From: a virus
Virus record (IMG/VR): IMGVR_UViG_3300035688_000062
Location: 1-26,457 of that record
Direction: 5' to 3' (one strand)
Length of the DNA stretch: 26,457 nucleotides
Below are positions 13,199 through 20,846 of the stretch, in pieces (the first letter of the stretch is position 1; each line of letters opens with the position of its first letter). A model generated the notes under the pieces. That model was not told where the DNA came from, made no database searches, and saw nothing but the letters and a program-made list of their open reading frames with translations. A program made the position numbers and the translations under genes.

Positions 13199-14336
13199 AG
13201 CTGAGTTTGATGCAAAGAAAATTGTGGAAACAGATGAGGAGCTAGTCGTTAAAGACGTTATCTTGACAAGAGAAGGGATTCTGCCTTTTGCTGATGGGAA
13301 AGGTTACCGATCTGCACAGGAATTGAAGGCTGCCGCTTGGACCTTAGAAGGCGCTTGGATTGTCGCGTTTGATCACATAGACACGGTTTTTGTAACAAAT
13401 GCCAAGGACATTCGGGGCAAATTTGAGAATGTTAGATTCTGCGACAAAATTAATGGTGTTCTCAGTGATGCCCATTTACTTAAAGCAAGATGCGAGAAGG
13501 CTTTCATAGATGGCGTGAAAAATGGCAAGTACAAGGATGTTAGTGTCGCGTATTTTTCGGAAGATGTCTTCACTCCTGGCAAGTTTGGAGACGAACCTTA
13601 TGACTTTCTGCAGCAGAACTTCATGTTTGGGCATGTGGCTGTTGGAGTTGCTGAGGGTCGTTGTCCTTCGCCTTTCTGTGGCATGACCATTGATAGCCTA
13701 ATCGTAAAGGCTCATGCGGATCCTGAGGTTACAGAGAACTATGTGCGGATACGTGTCCGGGACCCGAACCTATTTGTTGAGGGTAGTTTTCGCACGATTG
13801 CTTTGAGTGCCAAGGAAGGCATTCATGCGATAATTGGCAAGTTGAAGAGTGATTCTAGCGGGTCTACGGTGATTCAAAATTACATGTTCGAGCTTGCGAA
13901 GGGTTGGACGATGGAAAAGGCGCAGGCTTGGGTTAATCAGCACAAAAACGACCGACTGGATGCGGAATGGACCACTGAATACGTGAACAATCTTCCGGAT
14001 GAATGCTTTGCTCACATTGAGGAGGGTGGCAAAAAAGATGATGAAGGTAAAACGGTGCCTAGGTCCTTGAGGCATTTGGAATTTAAAAATGCTCAGGGCG
14101 AAATCGACCACGATCATCTTGTGGCAGCTTTGCAAGCTCTTTCAGGTGCTCGCACCGGGGAGCCTCTGTCCTATGCTGGGAAAGCTAAGCCGAAGCTTTG
14201 TGCTGCAGTGAACTCTTGGAATCGAGATCATCCTGACAGCAAGATTGAGTCTGATGTCTGTGGTACAGCGGATTCTAGCTGCCATGTGGACTCGTTTGCT
14301 GAGATTAAGCGTTCTCGTAAGTTACTTTCACGGTGA
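13176..14336 (+). CDS. Prohead protease (DUF2213-like) with C-terminal extension
   Basis: ATG 13176 has GGAGG at 13164-13168. Residues about 20-175 match the DUF2213 prohead protease pattern: DVILTREGILPF, then AFDHID, then a long loop to DVSVAYFSEDVF, then NFMFGHVAVGVAEGRC, which would supply the catalytic serine and histidine. The C-terminal half carries two small modules common in phage head proteins: GWTMEKAQAWVNQHK (near 245-260) and a segment like LPD-FAHIE-GG...RSLRHL...G-IDHDHLVAAL (near 275-325). The enzyme would cleave scaffold and capsid during head maturation. It lies in the canonical position between portal and scaffold. Confidence 0.82.
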   Translation: MRTIRISKAEFDAKKIVETDEELVVKDVILTREGILPFADGKGYRSAQELKAAAWTLEGAWIVAFDHIDTVFVTNAKDIRGKFENVRFCDKINGVLSDAHLLKARCEKAFIDGVKNGKYKDVSVAYFSEDVFTPGKFGDEPYDFLQQNFMFGHVAVGVAEGRCPSPFCGMTIDSLIVKAHADPEVTENYVRIRVRDPNLFVEGSFRTIALSAKEGIHAIIGKLKSDSSGSTVIQNYMFELAKGWTMEKAQAWVNQHKNDRLDAEWTTEYVNNLPDECFAHIEEGGKKDDEGKTVPRSLRHLEFKNAQGEIDHDHLVAALQALSGARTGEPLSYAGKAKPKLCAAVNSWNRDHPDSKIESDVCGTADSSCHVDSFAEIKRSRKLLSR

Positions 14337-14340
14337 TACC

Positions 14341-14354
14341 CTAAACGGGTTTAG
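14341..14354. terminator. Short hairpin after the protease gene
   Basis: CTAAAC-GG-GTTTAG is a perfect 6-bp inverted repeat starting five bases after the stop. No T-run follows, so termination is weakly supported. Confidence 0.3.
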
Positions 14355-14398
14355 CAGAATTGCATCGAGATGATGGTGCTCGCCACCACGACGGGGCG

Positions 14399-14407
14399 TT
14401 ATAAATA
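14399..14407 (+). promoter_or_regulatory. Internal TATA box before the scaffold/capsid genes
   Basis: TTATAAATA is a strong archaeal TATA box. Transcription would start about 26 bases downstream, near 14429, only a few bases before the ATG at 14433. That suggests a nearly leaderless transcript giving extra scaffold, decoration and capsid protein. Confidence 0.65.
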
Positions 14408-14432
14408 GCAAAATTTGAGCAGGAAAAAAGGT

Positions 14433-14855
14433 ATGTCAGAGAATGATAAAAGTGGGTCTGATAAGGACAAGAATAAGATTGCAAAGATGACTATGGATCA
14501 GGCTTTAGCTGATAATGTTGCTTTGAAGCAACAAATTGCCGACAAAGATGCTATGATTACTGATTTGACTACGCAGCTTAAGGCTGCTAATGACGTGTTG
14601 GAAGGCCAGGAGAAGGCTAAGCTCATTGGCGAAATCATGCCTCGTAGCAATTTCAAAATGGATGGTCTTGTGGGCAAGAGCATTGAGGATCTGAAGAATA
14701 TTCGGGCTACGTTGGATCAGGCAATGTTGCCGAAGGTGAATAGTGTGCGTTTTGGTGTTCAGGGTGCTGGCTTGAGTGATCGTGAGAAGGGTCTCACGGT
14801 TGGCGATCTTAGTTTTTCTACGGCGCAGAAACGTAAGGCTCAGGGAGCTGCTTAG
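14433..14855 (+). CDS. Scaffold protein (putative)
   Basis: This 140-residue protein is highly charged and dominated by a long coiled coil (about residues 25-75: ALKQQIADKDAMITDLTTQL and neighbours), with a basic C-terminus (STAQKRKAQG). Size, composition and position directly between the protease and the capsid genes match phage scaffolds, which guide prohead assembly and are then removed by the protease. There is no sequence motif specific to the family, so the call rests on context and coiled coil. ATG 14433 is preferred over TTG 14415 because a TATA box lies 26 bases before it. Confidence 0.7.
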   Translation: MSENDKSGSDKDKNKIAKMTMDQALADNVALKQQIADKDAMITDLTTQLKAANDVLEGQEKAKLIGEIMPRSNFKMDGLVGKSIEDLKNIRATLDQAMLPKVNSVRFGVQGAGLSDREKGLTVGDLSFSTAQKRKAQGAA

Positions 14856-14857
14856 GT

Positions 14858-15334
14858 ATGCCGCAATGGCTTGTAAAGCCCGCAAATCAGCCTATTGTGG
14901 CTGGAGATCCCTTGCGGGTTGAGATGGAAATCGGCACGAACGCTACGGCTGCAGCGATGCTTGCTGGGCGTCTCGTAATCGCTGATACTGCTGATGGCAC
15001 GGTGAAGGAAGCTACGACGAAGAGTAAGGGTCTGATCGGATTCTTGGATGTGGATCCGAAAAAACTGGAAGCAACGCCCTATGCTGTTGGCGATCAAGCG
15101 ATGGTCGTACAGGGCGAGTGCTTTGCTAAGCTCACTTTGCTGGCATCAGAGAACGTTGTTAGGGGCGATAGACTTGTATGTGCCGCACTTGGTAAGGTTG
15201 CGAAGCAAGCTGTAGGTGTGCTCGGCGCTCAAGGTGACATTGTAGGCTTAAGCATGGAGGCGAGCAACGTGACGGTTGACGCAGAGATTCTAGTGCTATT
15301 CAGGCCGACGCATGAACCTGCTACGGCAAGTTAG
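14858..15334 (+). CDS. Head decoration protein (DUF2190-like)
   Basis: This 158-residue protein is almost entirely beta strand with glycines at turns and several VxxGDxV-type hairpins (YAVGDQAMVVQGECFAKLT, VVRGDRLVCA). The pattern fits small trimeric decoration or cement proteins that stabilise HK97-type capsids and is usual immediately before the major capsid gene. It follows the scaffold stop by two bases, and AGGGAG at 14843-14848 provides a ribosome-binding site. Family level is inferred from fold pattern and gene order. Confidence 0.7.
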   Translation: MPQWLVKPANQPIVAGDPLRVEMEIGTNATAAAMLAGRLVIADTADGTVKEATTKSKGLIGFLDVDPKKLEATPYAVGDQAMVVQGECFAKLTLLASENVVRGDRLVCAALGKVAKQAVGVLGAQGDIVGLSMEASNVTVDAEILVLFRPTHEPATAS

Positions 15335-15342
15335 GAGTCTTG

Positions 15343-16227
15343 ATGAAAATGCAAAGGCTTAGTCGTGTTGGAATGGATACCGCACAACTCACAGACGAAG
15401 AAATGATTTACATTGACAACAGGATCGTTGAAACTGTTAAGCCCGCACTTATTGGGCGTCGACTCTTCCCGGTCTTCAAGTTGCCTAACGCCGGTTTCGT
15501 TACAGTGCGTGGGTACAAGCGTTCGGACATGTCGCAGGCTCGCATCAGCCTTCAAGGACAAGCTAAGAATAAGGATCGTTCGGAGAAAACTCCGTTTGAT
15601 GTTACCGTACCTGTGATTCATAAGGAGTTCACGATTTGGTGGCGCGATTTGGACGCAAGTCGCAACGGTGGCTTACCACTTGACACTCAGGAAGCGGAGA
15701 ACGCTGCGCGACAGTGTGCAGAGGAAGAAGATAAACTGCTGCTTTCGGGCGAGTACACAGGCTGGACTGCATTGGGCATTGAAGGACTAGCTACGGCGAC
15801 GGGCCGCAATACGCAGGCAAGCGGTGGAGCATGGGGAGCAACTGCTCTCACCGATTTGAGCGCTGCGATTGGCAAATTGGAAGCCAGTGGCCACACAGGA
15901 CCGTATGCTGCTATCCTACGATCAGCATGGGCTGCAAAATTGAGGGCCCTAGTAAGCAACACAGCTGTAAAATACATCGAAGTCATCAGAGACTTATTCC
16001 AAGCAGGCATCTACGTCAGCGACAGCCTATTCACTAGCGGTGGATTGACAACAATAGCCCTCGTAGTCGAGCCTTCACAAGAGAATTTTGAACTTGTTAT
16101 CGGCCAAGACCTTTCGGTCTTCACGCAGCAAGATCCAGACATGAATCTGCAATGCAAAGTGTTTGAAGTTTTGGCGCCGCGTATAAAAAGACCCACTTCA
16201 ATCTGTGAAATTACAGGGTTGACTTAA
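15343..16227 (+). CDS. Major capsid protein, encapsulin-like HK97 fold
   Basis: This 294-residue protein forms the icosahedral shell. It shows the landmarks of family 1 encapsulins throughout: IDNRIVETVKPALIGRRLF near the start, a strand-rich E-loop region to about 85, PVIHKEFTIWWRDLDASRN, an acidic spine helix (ENAARQCAEEEDKLLLSG) followed by GIEGL, then GPYAAILRSAW, and the C-terminal FELVIGQDLSV. Encapsulins and HK97 capsids share one fold, but this degree of motif agreement with encapsulins is notable. No delta domain is evident. ATG 15343 follows GGAG at 15334-15337. It is followed by a T-rich terminator. Confidence 0.87.
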   Translation: MKMQRLSRVGMDTAQLTDEEMIYIDNRIVETVKPALIGRRLFPVFKLPNAGFVTVRGYKRSDMSQARISLQGQAKNKDRSEKTPFDVTVPVIHKEFTIWWRDLDASRNGGLPLDTQEAENAARQCAEEEDKLLLSGEYTGWTALGIEGLATATGRNTQASGGAWGATALTDLSAAIGKLEASGHTGPYAAILRSAWAAKLRALVSNTAVKYIEVIRDLFQAGIYVSDSLFTSGGLTTIALVVEPSQENFELVIGQDLSVFTQQDPDMNLQCKVFEVLAPRIKRPTSICEITGLT

Positions 16228-16250
16228 GCGGCGCCGAGTTAACTCTGTAT

Positions 16251-16265
16251 CTTTTCCCCTTTTTT
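16251..16265 (+). terminator. T-rich terminator after the major capsid gene
   Basis: CTTTTCCCCTTTTTT follows the capsid stop by about 24 bases. Paired pyrimidine/T runs of this kind end archaeal transcripts, and would help make the capsid message a separate abundant transcript. Confidence 0.5.
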
Positions 16266-16304
16266 AGTCAATCAAACATGATCAACAAAAAGGAGGTATA
16301 GAAC

Positions 16305-16544
16305 CTGAAGTTTAGACTGAAGAAAGGCAAGGGAAGCGTGCTGGGCTTCACGGATGCTGAGGGCAAGACGTATCTGCCTGGCGATGTCGTGGAGCTGCCC
16401 GCGAGTTATGAGGGCGAGAAATGGCTTGAGCGCGCAGAGGAGAAGCCGAAGCTTGTGGCTCTGCCTAGCAAGGTTGAGCCTGCGGCTGAGACCGTGCCTG
16501 CTGCCCCTTTACTCGAAAAAAAACCATCGAAAAAGACCAAATAA
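16305..16544 (+). CDS. Small protein with probable CTG start, 79 aa
   Basis: The reading frame opens at a TAG (16299-16301), and the only start-like codons near the strong GGAGGT (16292-16297) are CTG at 16305, seven bases away, and a second CTG at 16320. The first ordinary start, GTG 16338, lies 40 bases from that site and would remove the conserved-looking KFRLKKGKGSVLGFT start. The product has a short beta module with YLPGDVVELP and a Lys/Pro/Ala-rich disordered tail. Small proteins of this form often follow phage capsid genes; function is unknown. Confidence 0.65.
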   Translation: MKFRLKKGKGSVLGFTDAEGKTYLPGDVVELPASYEGEKWLERAEEKPKLVALPSKVEPAAETVPAAPLLEKKPSKKTK

Positions 16545-16546
16545 AA

Positions 16547-17647
16547 GTGCTTGTGGGCGTTCCGAGCCTTCGAGATAATGACAATTTTCGGAGATGGAGA
16601 GAGACGGTTCTGTCTCATGCTGTAGCGGCGGTTTCTCCTTTTGCAAAGTACACCGTTTTTGTTTCTCCGCCTACACAAGATCTTGATTTGCCTGGGATCG
16701 TTCAAGCTCAGAATGCATTGATTGAAGAGTGCCTGAAAGGGGATTATGATTATTTGTGGCTTATCCAGGGTGATGTTGAGGTTCCTTCGGATGGTTTTGA
16801 GAAGCTTTTCGGGCTTGATGTCGATGTGGCTCAGGGCGTTGTTCAGTCTCACGATGATCGGAATAGGTTGATTTGTGGGTTTATGGATGAATCTATGAAA
16901 GTGTGGTATTTGCCTCGTAATGCTGTTGAGGGCCAGATTGTTTCGGGTTGGGTTTTTGCTGGGATGAGTTGCACGCTTATCAAGCGTCGTGTTCTCGAGG
17001 CGGGCATACGCTTTAGGTATCTCTCAGGTGTCGGGGAGGATATCTTGTTTATGTATGATGTTCAGAGTCGAGGATTTATTGCGAAGGTTGATGGCCGTGT
17101 GGTTTGTGGGCATTTGCCGGAGTGGCCTCTTACTACGTATATTAAGCATATACGTGGTAAACCTGTTTTTCGGATGCTTGATGTTGGTTGTGGGCATAGG
17201 CCTACTGGCGACGTGAATGTTGATTTGTTTCCTGAGCCCACGGCTCACCGGTGTGTAGATCAGAGAGTAAATGACGACGTCGCTCTGCATGTTCATGAGA
17301 TTCCGAATTTTGTTAAGGCTGACGCTTGTCACTTGCCTTTTAGGGATGGCGCGTTTGAGGGTTCTTACAGTTGGCATCTTATCGAGCATTTGGTTGATCC
17401 TGAAGCGTTCCTGCGCGAAGTGATGAGGATTTCAGCTGGGCACGTTGAGGTTAGGTGTCCGAATGGAGAACATCTCTCCTGCAAGGACGAAACGAAACCT
17501 CTACACTTGCACGATTTCAGTCTTCAATGGTTCCAAGACAAGCTTCGTGCCTATCCAGATTGGGATTTCTCTGTTAAGTGGGATTACTCGCAGAGTGAGC
17601 CTTGGGAAATAGTTGTCCATGGCACAAGGAAGTGTTTTGATGGCTGA
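16547..17647 (+). CDS. Glycosyltransferase (GT-A) fused to SAM-dependent methyltransferase
   Basis: This protein of 366 residues has two enzymes in one chain. Residues 1-195 look like a GT-A glycosyltransferase: a Rossmann-like start VLVGVPSLRD, acidic motif DVEVP at 76-80 in the metal-binding position, and a GEDILFMYDVQSRGF acceptor-side motif. Residues about 207-366 are a class I methyltransferase: LDVGCGHRP binds SAM, and ADACHLPFRDGAFE and SWHLIEHLVDPEAFLREV are the usual downstream motifs. The linker (196-206) is encoded by a dispersed palindrome. It starts two bases after the preceding stop, and sits between capsid and fibre genes, so modification of virion or cell-surface glycans is the likely role. 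Confidence 0.83.
   Translation: MLVGVPSLRDNDNFRRWRETVLSHAVAAVSPFAKYTVFVSPPTQDLDLPGIVQAQNALIEECLKGDYDYLWLIQGDVEVPSDGFEKLFGLDVDVAQGVVQSHDDRNRLICGFMDESMKVWYLPRNAVEGQIVSGWVFAGMSCTLIKRRVLEAGIRFRYLSGVGEDILFMYDVQSRGFIAKVDGRVVCGHLPEWPLTTYIKHIRGKPVFRMLDVGCGHRPTGDVNVDLFPEPTAHRCVDQRVNDDVALHVHEIPNFVKADACHLPFRDGAFEGSYSWHLIEHLVDPEAFLREVMRISAGHVEVRCPNGEHLSCKDETKPLHLHDFSLQWFQDKLRAYPDWDFSVKWDYSQSEPWEIVVHGTRKCFDG
17131..17159. repeat. Dispersed palindrome, copy 4 (at GT-methyltransferase junction)
   Basis: TACTACGTATAT (17131-17142) and ATATACGTGGTA (17148-17159) flank a 5-bp spacer. It encodes TTYIKHIRG, in the same codon phase as the integrase copy that encodes TTYISHIRS. It lies exactly between the two enzyme domains. 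Confidence 0.85.
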
Positions 17648-18236
17648 GGATCCTCGTAGTATTCTTGAACGGAATAAGCGACTTCTTGCTGATCGAGCTA
17701 AAACTCAGGAGAGCGAGGAGCTGCTGGAGAAGCTTCCCCAAGGTCACGGTTCAGGCTTAAACGCGGATATGGTTGATGGAATGCACGCAAGCGAGATTCT
17801 TGCGAAGGCTCCAGGCAAGGGCGGCGGCGGTGGCGGGTCAGGTACTGGATCTGGCGATATGACTAAGGCAGTATATGATGTTAATGATAATGGCATTGTT
17901 GATAACAGCGAGAAACTTGAGGGTTCAACGAAAGTGCAAGTTCAAGACCATGCACCTAAGGAACATGGAAACGAGGCGCATAATCCTGACTTCGCATCAA
18001 GTTTGGAATTGACGATTCACGAGGCTAATCCTGACATACATCATTCTGAAAGCCATGCATCCCGCCACGAAATTGATGGCGCAGATTTAGTTAGACCTTA
18101 CATGCCTGTTTCAGGCGTTTGGAAAGTAACTGACGCAGCGCCGTATGAATTGCAGGCAGGGGATGAAGATATGTTTGTTGAGGGAGAATTATATTTCGAT
18201 GATGCGACAGGAAAAGTAAAAGTTCAAGTGAGTTGA
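17640..18236 (+). CDS. Fibre-type structural protein, 198 aa
   Basis: ATG 17640 overlaps the end of the previous gene by eight bases. The N-terminal 60 residues are helical (RSILERNKRLLADRAKTQESEELLEKL) and end in a short recurring phage-fibre motif, GLNADMVDGMHASE. A poly-glycine linker follows (near 70-80). The C-terminal part contains HASRHEIDGADLVRP, a motif widely seen in tail-fibre and receptor-binding proteins, and a small beta domain. It is probably a fibre adaptor or spike linking the two longer fibre genes downstream to the virion. The exact attachment site is not shown. Confidence 0.65.
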   Translation: MAEDPRSILERNKRLLADRAKTQESEELLEKLPQGHGSGLNADMVDGMHASEILAKAPGKGGGGGGSGTGSGDMTKAVYDVNDNGIVDNSEKLEGSTKVQVQDHAPKEHGNEAHNPDFASSLELTIHEANPDIHHSESHASRHEIDGADLVRPYMPVSGVWKVTDAAPYELQAGDEDMFVEGELYFDDATGKVKVQVS

Positions 18237-18242
18237 TGAAAA

Positions 18243-19685
18243 ATGGTTTATAAAAAAGTCTATAAACAAGACGCAGGTTGGTTAAAAGACGCTGATATTG
18301 ATGCCGCAGCAGCTATAGTAAAATCGAAAATTAGCACTTCAGGAAAGTGGGCAGTATTAGATATTCCAGATTTACCCACATCAATTATAACAAGTGGCTT
18401 TTTAGCGTCTGCACGAGGAGGCTTAGAAAAAGAATTAGTCGCAGACTTTCAAAATGACTTTATAATAGTCTATAAGACAGCAGATGGAAAATTCCACATG
18501 CAGTCATTAGGCACGCCGGCTGCACATGACTTCCTAAATCCAGCAGCGCACAATAACACTGTTTCGGGAACACCTATTCGTGGTGACTTAATTGTTGCGA
18601 ATTCTACGCCTGCATGGGCTAGATTTGCAAAAGGCAGTGCAAACTACTTTTTGGTAATGGGTGCTAATGATCCTGCGTGGACCGCGTTTTCAGATAGTTT
18701 ACATGGCGTAAGGGCAACAACAGGGCAACATCCAGATGTTGTCGGCGGCGGGTCGGGTGCTTTAACTGTTGGTCAACATGGTGCATTGGCAGCCATAACA
18801 AATGCTCATGCTTGGGCAGATATCAATAAGGCAACTTCAAGCATCGCAAACATAACAACGAAAGACCATGACTTACTCGCAGGACTAGGTGATGATGACC
18901 ATACACAATATTTGCTAGCTTCTGGCGCAAGGCTTTTAGCTTACCTTAAATTAACGAATCAAACAGTAGATCCAACGCTTGCAGAAGGAATACTCTTCTA
19001 TCGGAGCGACTTAGATGCTTACTATGTCAGTTACGATGGTTCGACGAAGAAACAAGTTATGACTGAAGGATTGAGCCAAGCGGAAGGCGTCCTCTTCGGA
19101 AATGGATTTAGCGATACGATGCAACCTAGCGGATTAACAAAAACTGGAAACGGAGTTTTAACCGCTACAGCACTCTATGGAATCTTAACTTCTGGCGCTA
19201 CGCTTAACGATAAAACCGCTGCTTACTGCATTTGGTCGCCAGCAAGTCCAGCAATGGGTGACGCTGTTTACGGCAAATATCCACAATTCGAGTTATACAT
19301 TTACATTCCAGACGCCACGAACATTAAAATCTGGATTCTCTGGGGAGGCTCAAACAACATCGGCGAAACCGCTGTAGGCAAAAGGTTTGGAATCAAAATC
19401 GTCAATACAGCGCTTTGGGGTCTTGCAGCCGACGGCGCAACCCTAACTGAAACAGACTTGTCGACAACGCTTGCGCAGGGAACTTGGTATAAATTACGTG
19501 TGAAGCATACGGGTTCGAACATAACTGTTTGGAAAGACGGCGTTGAAATTGCGACGAAAGTTACGTCTAATTTGCCTTCTGGCTCGGACACTGCTGAATC
19601 ATGTGTCCAAGTAATTTGCGCTAACACAGTTGCAGTTGACAAAAGCGTCAGATTCAAGCCTATCAAAATGATGCACGGAAGTTAA
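18243..19685 (+). CDS. Tail fibre / receptor-binding protein with C-terminal beta-sandwich, 480 aa
   Basis: Fibre-type repeats and glycine/alanine-rich stretches dominate. A module near residues 110-150, GDLIVANSTPAWARFAKG, recurs in the next gene. Residues about 215-232 contain GLGDDDHTQYL, a trimeric phage-fibre motif. The last 200 residues form a concanavalin/LamG-like beta-sandwich pattern (WYKLRVKHTGSNITVWKDG), a common carbohydrate-binding fold. The N-terminus (WLKDADIDAAAAIVKSKI) resembles a fibre attachment segment. Codon use is AT-rich compared with the capsid genes, suggesting recent exchange. The product would contact the host surface. Confidence 0.72.
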   Translation: MVYKKVYKQDAGWLKDADIDAAAAIVKSKISTSGKWAVLDIPDLPTSIITSGFLASARGGLEKELVADFQNDFIIVYKTADGKFHMQSLGTPAAHDFLNPAAHNNTVSGTPIRGDLIVANSTPAWARFAKGSANYFLVMGANDPAWTAFSDSLHGVRATTGQHPDVVGGGSGALTVGQHGALAAITNAHAWADINKATSSIANITTKDHDLLAGLGDDDHTQYLLASGARLLAYLKLTNQTVDPTLAEGILFYRSDLDAYYVSYDGSTKKQVMTEGLSQAEGVLFGNGFSDTMQPSGLTKTGNGVLTATALYGILTSGATLNDKTAAYCIWSPASPAMGDAVYGKYPQFELYIYIPDATNIKIWILWGGSNNIGETAVGKRFGIKIVNTALWGLAADGATLTETDLSTTLAQGTWYKLRVKHTGSNITVWKDGVEIATKVTSNLPSGSDTAESCVQVICANTVAVDKSVRFKPIKMMHGS

Positions 19686-19690
19686 AAGGC

Positions 19691-20845
19691 ATGGGTGCAA
19701 GCGACGCTGTTCCAAAAGCCGTAGCGAAAGTCGGCAAATCTGGAACTGGAACTGACTACTCCAGAGACGACCATCAGCACGCTCTTGACCCAAATCTGTT
19801 CACAGAACAAGTAAACGTGCAGCAAGAAGGCGTTGATAAAGGCAGTCGGCAAGGCGTCAACTTTAAGGCTGGCGCAAACATAACGCTTAATGTTGCCGAA
19901 GACGCGCCAAACGAAAGAGTCAACGTAGAAATCGCTTCAAGTGGGGGAGGCGGAGTTCACGATATTCTTTCTGCTACTCATAGCGATACTTTGGCTGCTG
20001 CGGTAGTCGCTGGAGACATAATTATCGCTAACGCCACACCTAAATGGTCACGACTTGCAAAGGGAACACTTAATTATGTTCTCAAAATGGGTGCATCTCT
20101 ACCTGGATGGGGACAAGTTGATTGGGGCGAATTAACTGGCAAGCCTTCTACGTTTCCGCCTTCTGCACATGACCATTTAGACGACCACCTGAAGCCAACA
20201 ACCATAGGTAAGATACCGACAACATCTACTCCAACAATTCTCTACCTTTATACGAAAGATTATTTAGGAGACCCAGGAAGCAACAAGTTTTTGCCCGAGG
20301 ATAGCGGATCTGGGTATTTGGGTGATGCTACACATTTTTGGGCTGGTGTATACGCTAATTATGTAAATGTGAATGGAAACTTAGTTGTATTAAGTCTTCG
20401 TGATCCCGGAGCTGGCACACACTATTTTAGTTATGCAACATCCACTCACAGCACGTTGAGACCAGCAACGGCAGATTACAGTTATGTTGGCACAAGCGCA
20501 TACTACTTCAACAGCGTTTACGCCGACCATGTAAAATACAAGGAACATTCAGTTTTCGATGCGCTTGACGACATCGCCTTGGTCCGAAAGATTAAGGCTC
20601 ATAAAACTGAGATAACTAAAAAAGGTTTACCTTCCGTTGATTATTCAACCGTTCCAGACGAATTGAAAGCATACGAACCAGAAGACATTGTCGATGCAAA
20701 AGGCGAGATTCAGCAAGCTAAAGGCTACCATGATTTCATGGATTTAGGCGCTTTATGCGGTCTGTTGACTGGAGCGGTTAAGCAACTTGCAGACAAAGTT
20801 GATGATTTGCAGGCGAGATTGAAAAAACTTGAGAAGGGAGGCTAA
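19691..20845 (+). CDS. Tail fibre protein, 384 aa, paralogous module with previous gene
   Basis: The start ATG is six bases after the preceding stop with AAAAGG nearby. The N-terminal half has the fibre motif TDYSRDDHQHALD. Near residues 110-145 lies GDIIIANATPKWSRLAKG, a clear relative of the module in the previous gene. The region YVGTSAYYFNSVYADHVKYKEHS resembles the end of trimeric fibres, just before an intramolecular-chaperone-like helical tail. The final 40 residues are a coiled coil (KQLADKVDDLQARLKKLEK). It probably forms a second fibre or the tip of a compound fibre that decides host range. Confidence 0.68.
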   Translation: MGASDAVPKAVAKVGKSGTGTDYSRDDHQHALDPNLFTEQVNVQQEGVDKGSRQGVNFKAGANITLNVAEDAPNERVNVEIASSGGGGVHDILSATHSDTLAAAVVAGDIIIANATPKWSRLAKGTLNYVLKMGASLPGWGQVDWGELTGKPSTFPPSAHDHLDDHLKPTTIGKIPTTSTPTILYLYTKDYLGDPGSNKFLPEDSGSGYLGDATHFWAGVYANYVNVNGNLVVLSLRDPGAGTHYFSYATSTHSTLRPATADYSYVGTSAYYFNSVYADHVKYKEHSVFDALDDIALVRKIKAHKTEITKKGLPSVDYSTVPDELKAYEPEDIVDAKGEIQQAKGYHDFMDLGALCGLLTGAVKQLADKVDDLQARLKKLEKGG

Positions 20846-20846
20846 A

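Noticed and set aside
13770-14135. Minus-strand frame of 121 codons opposite the protease extension
   Set aside because: It is antisense to a strongly supported gene with known C-terminal modules, and has no ribosome-binding site.
17024-17389. Minus-strand frame of 121 codons opposite the methyltransferase
   Set aside because: The plus strand carries clear SAM-binding motifs here, and the antisense product is basic low-complexity sequence.
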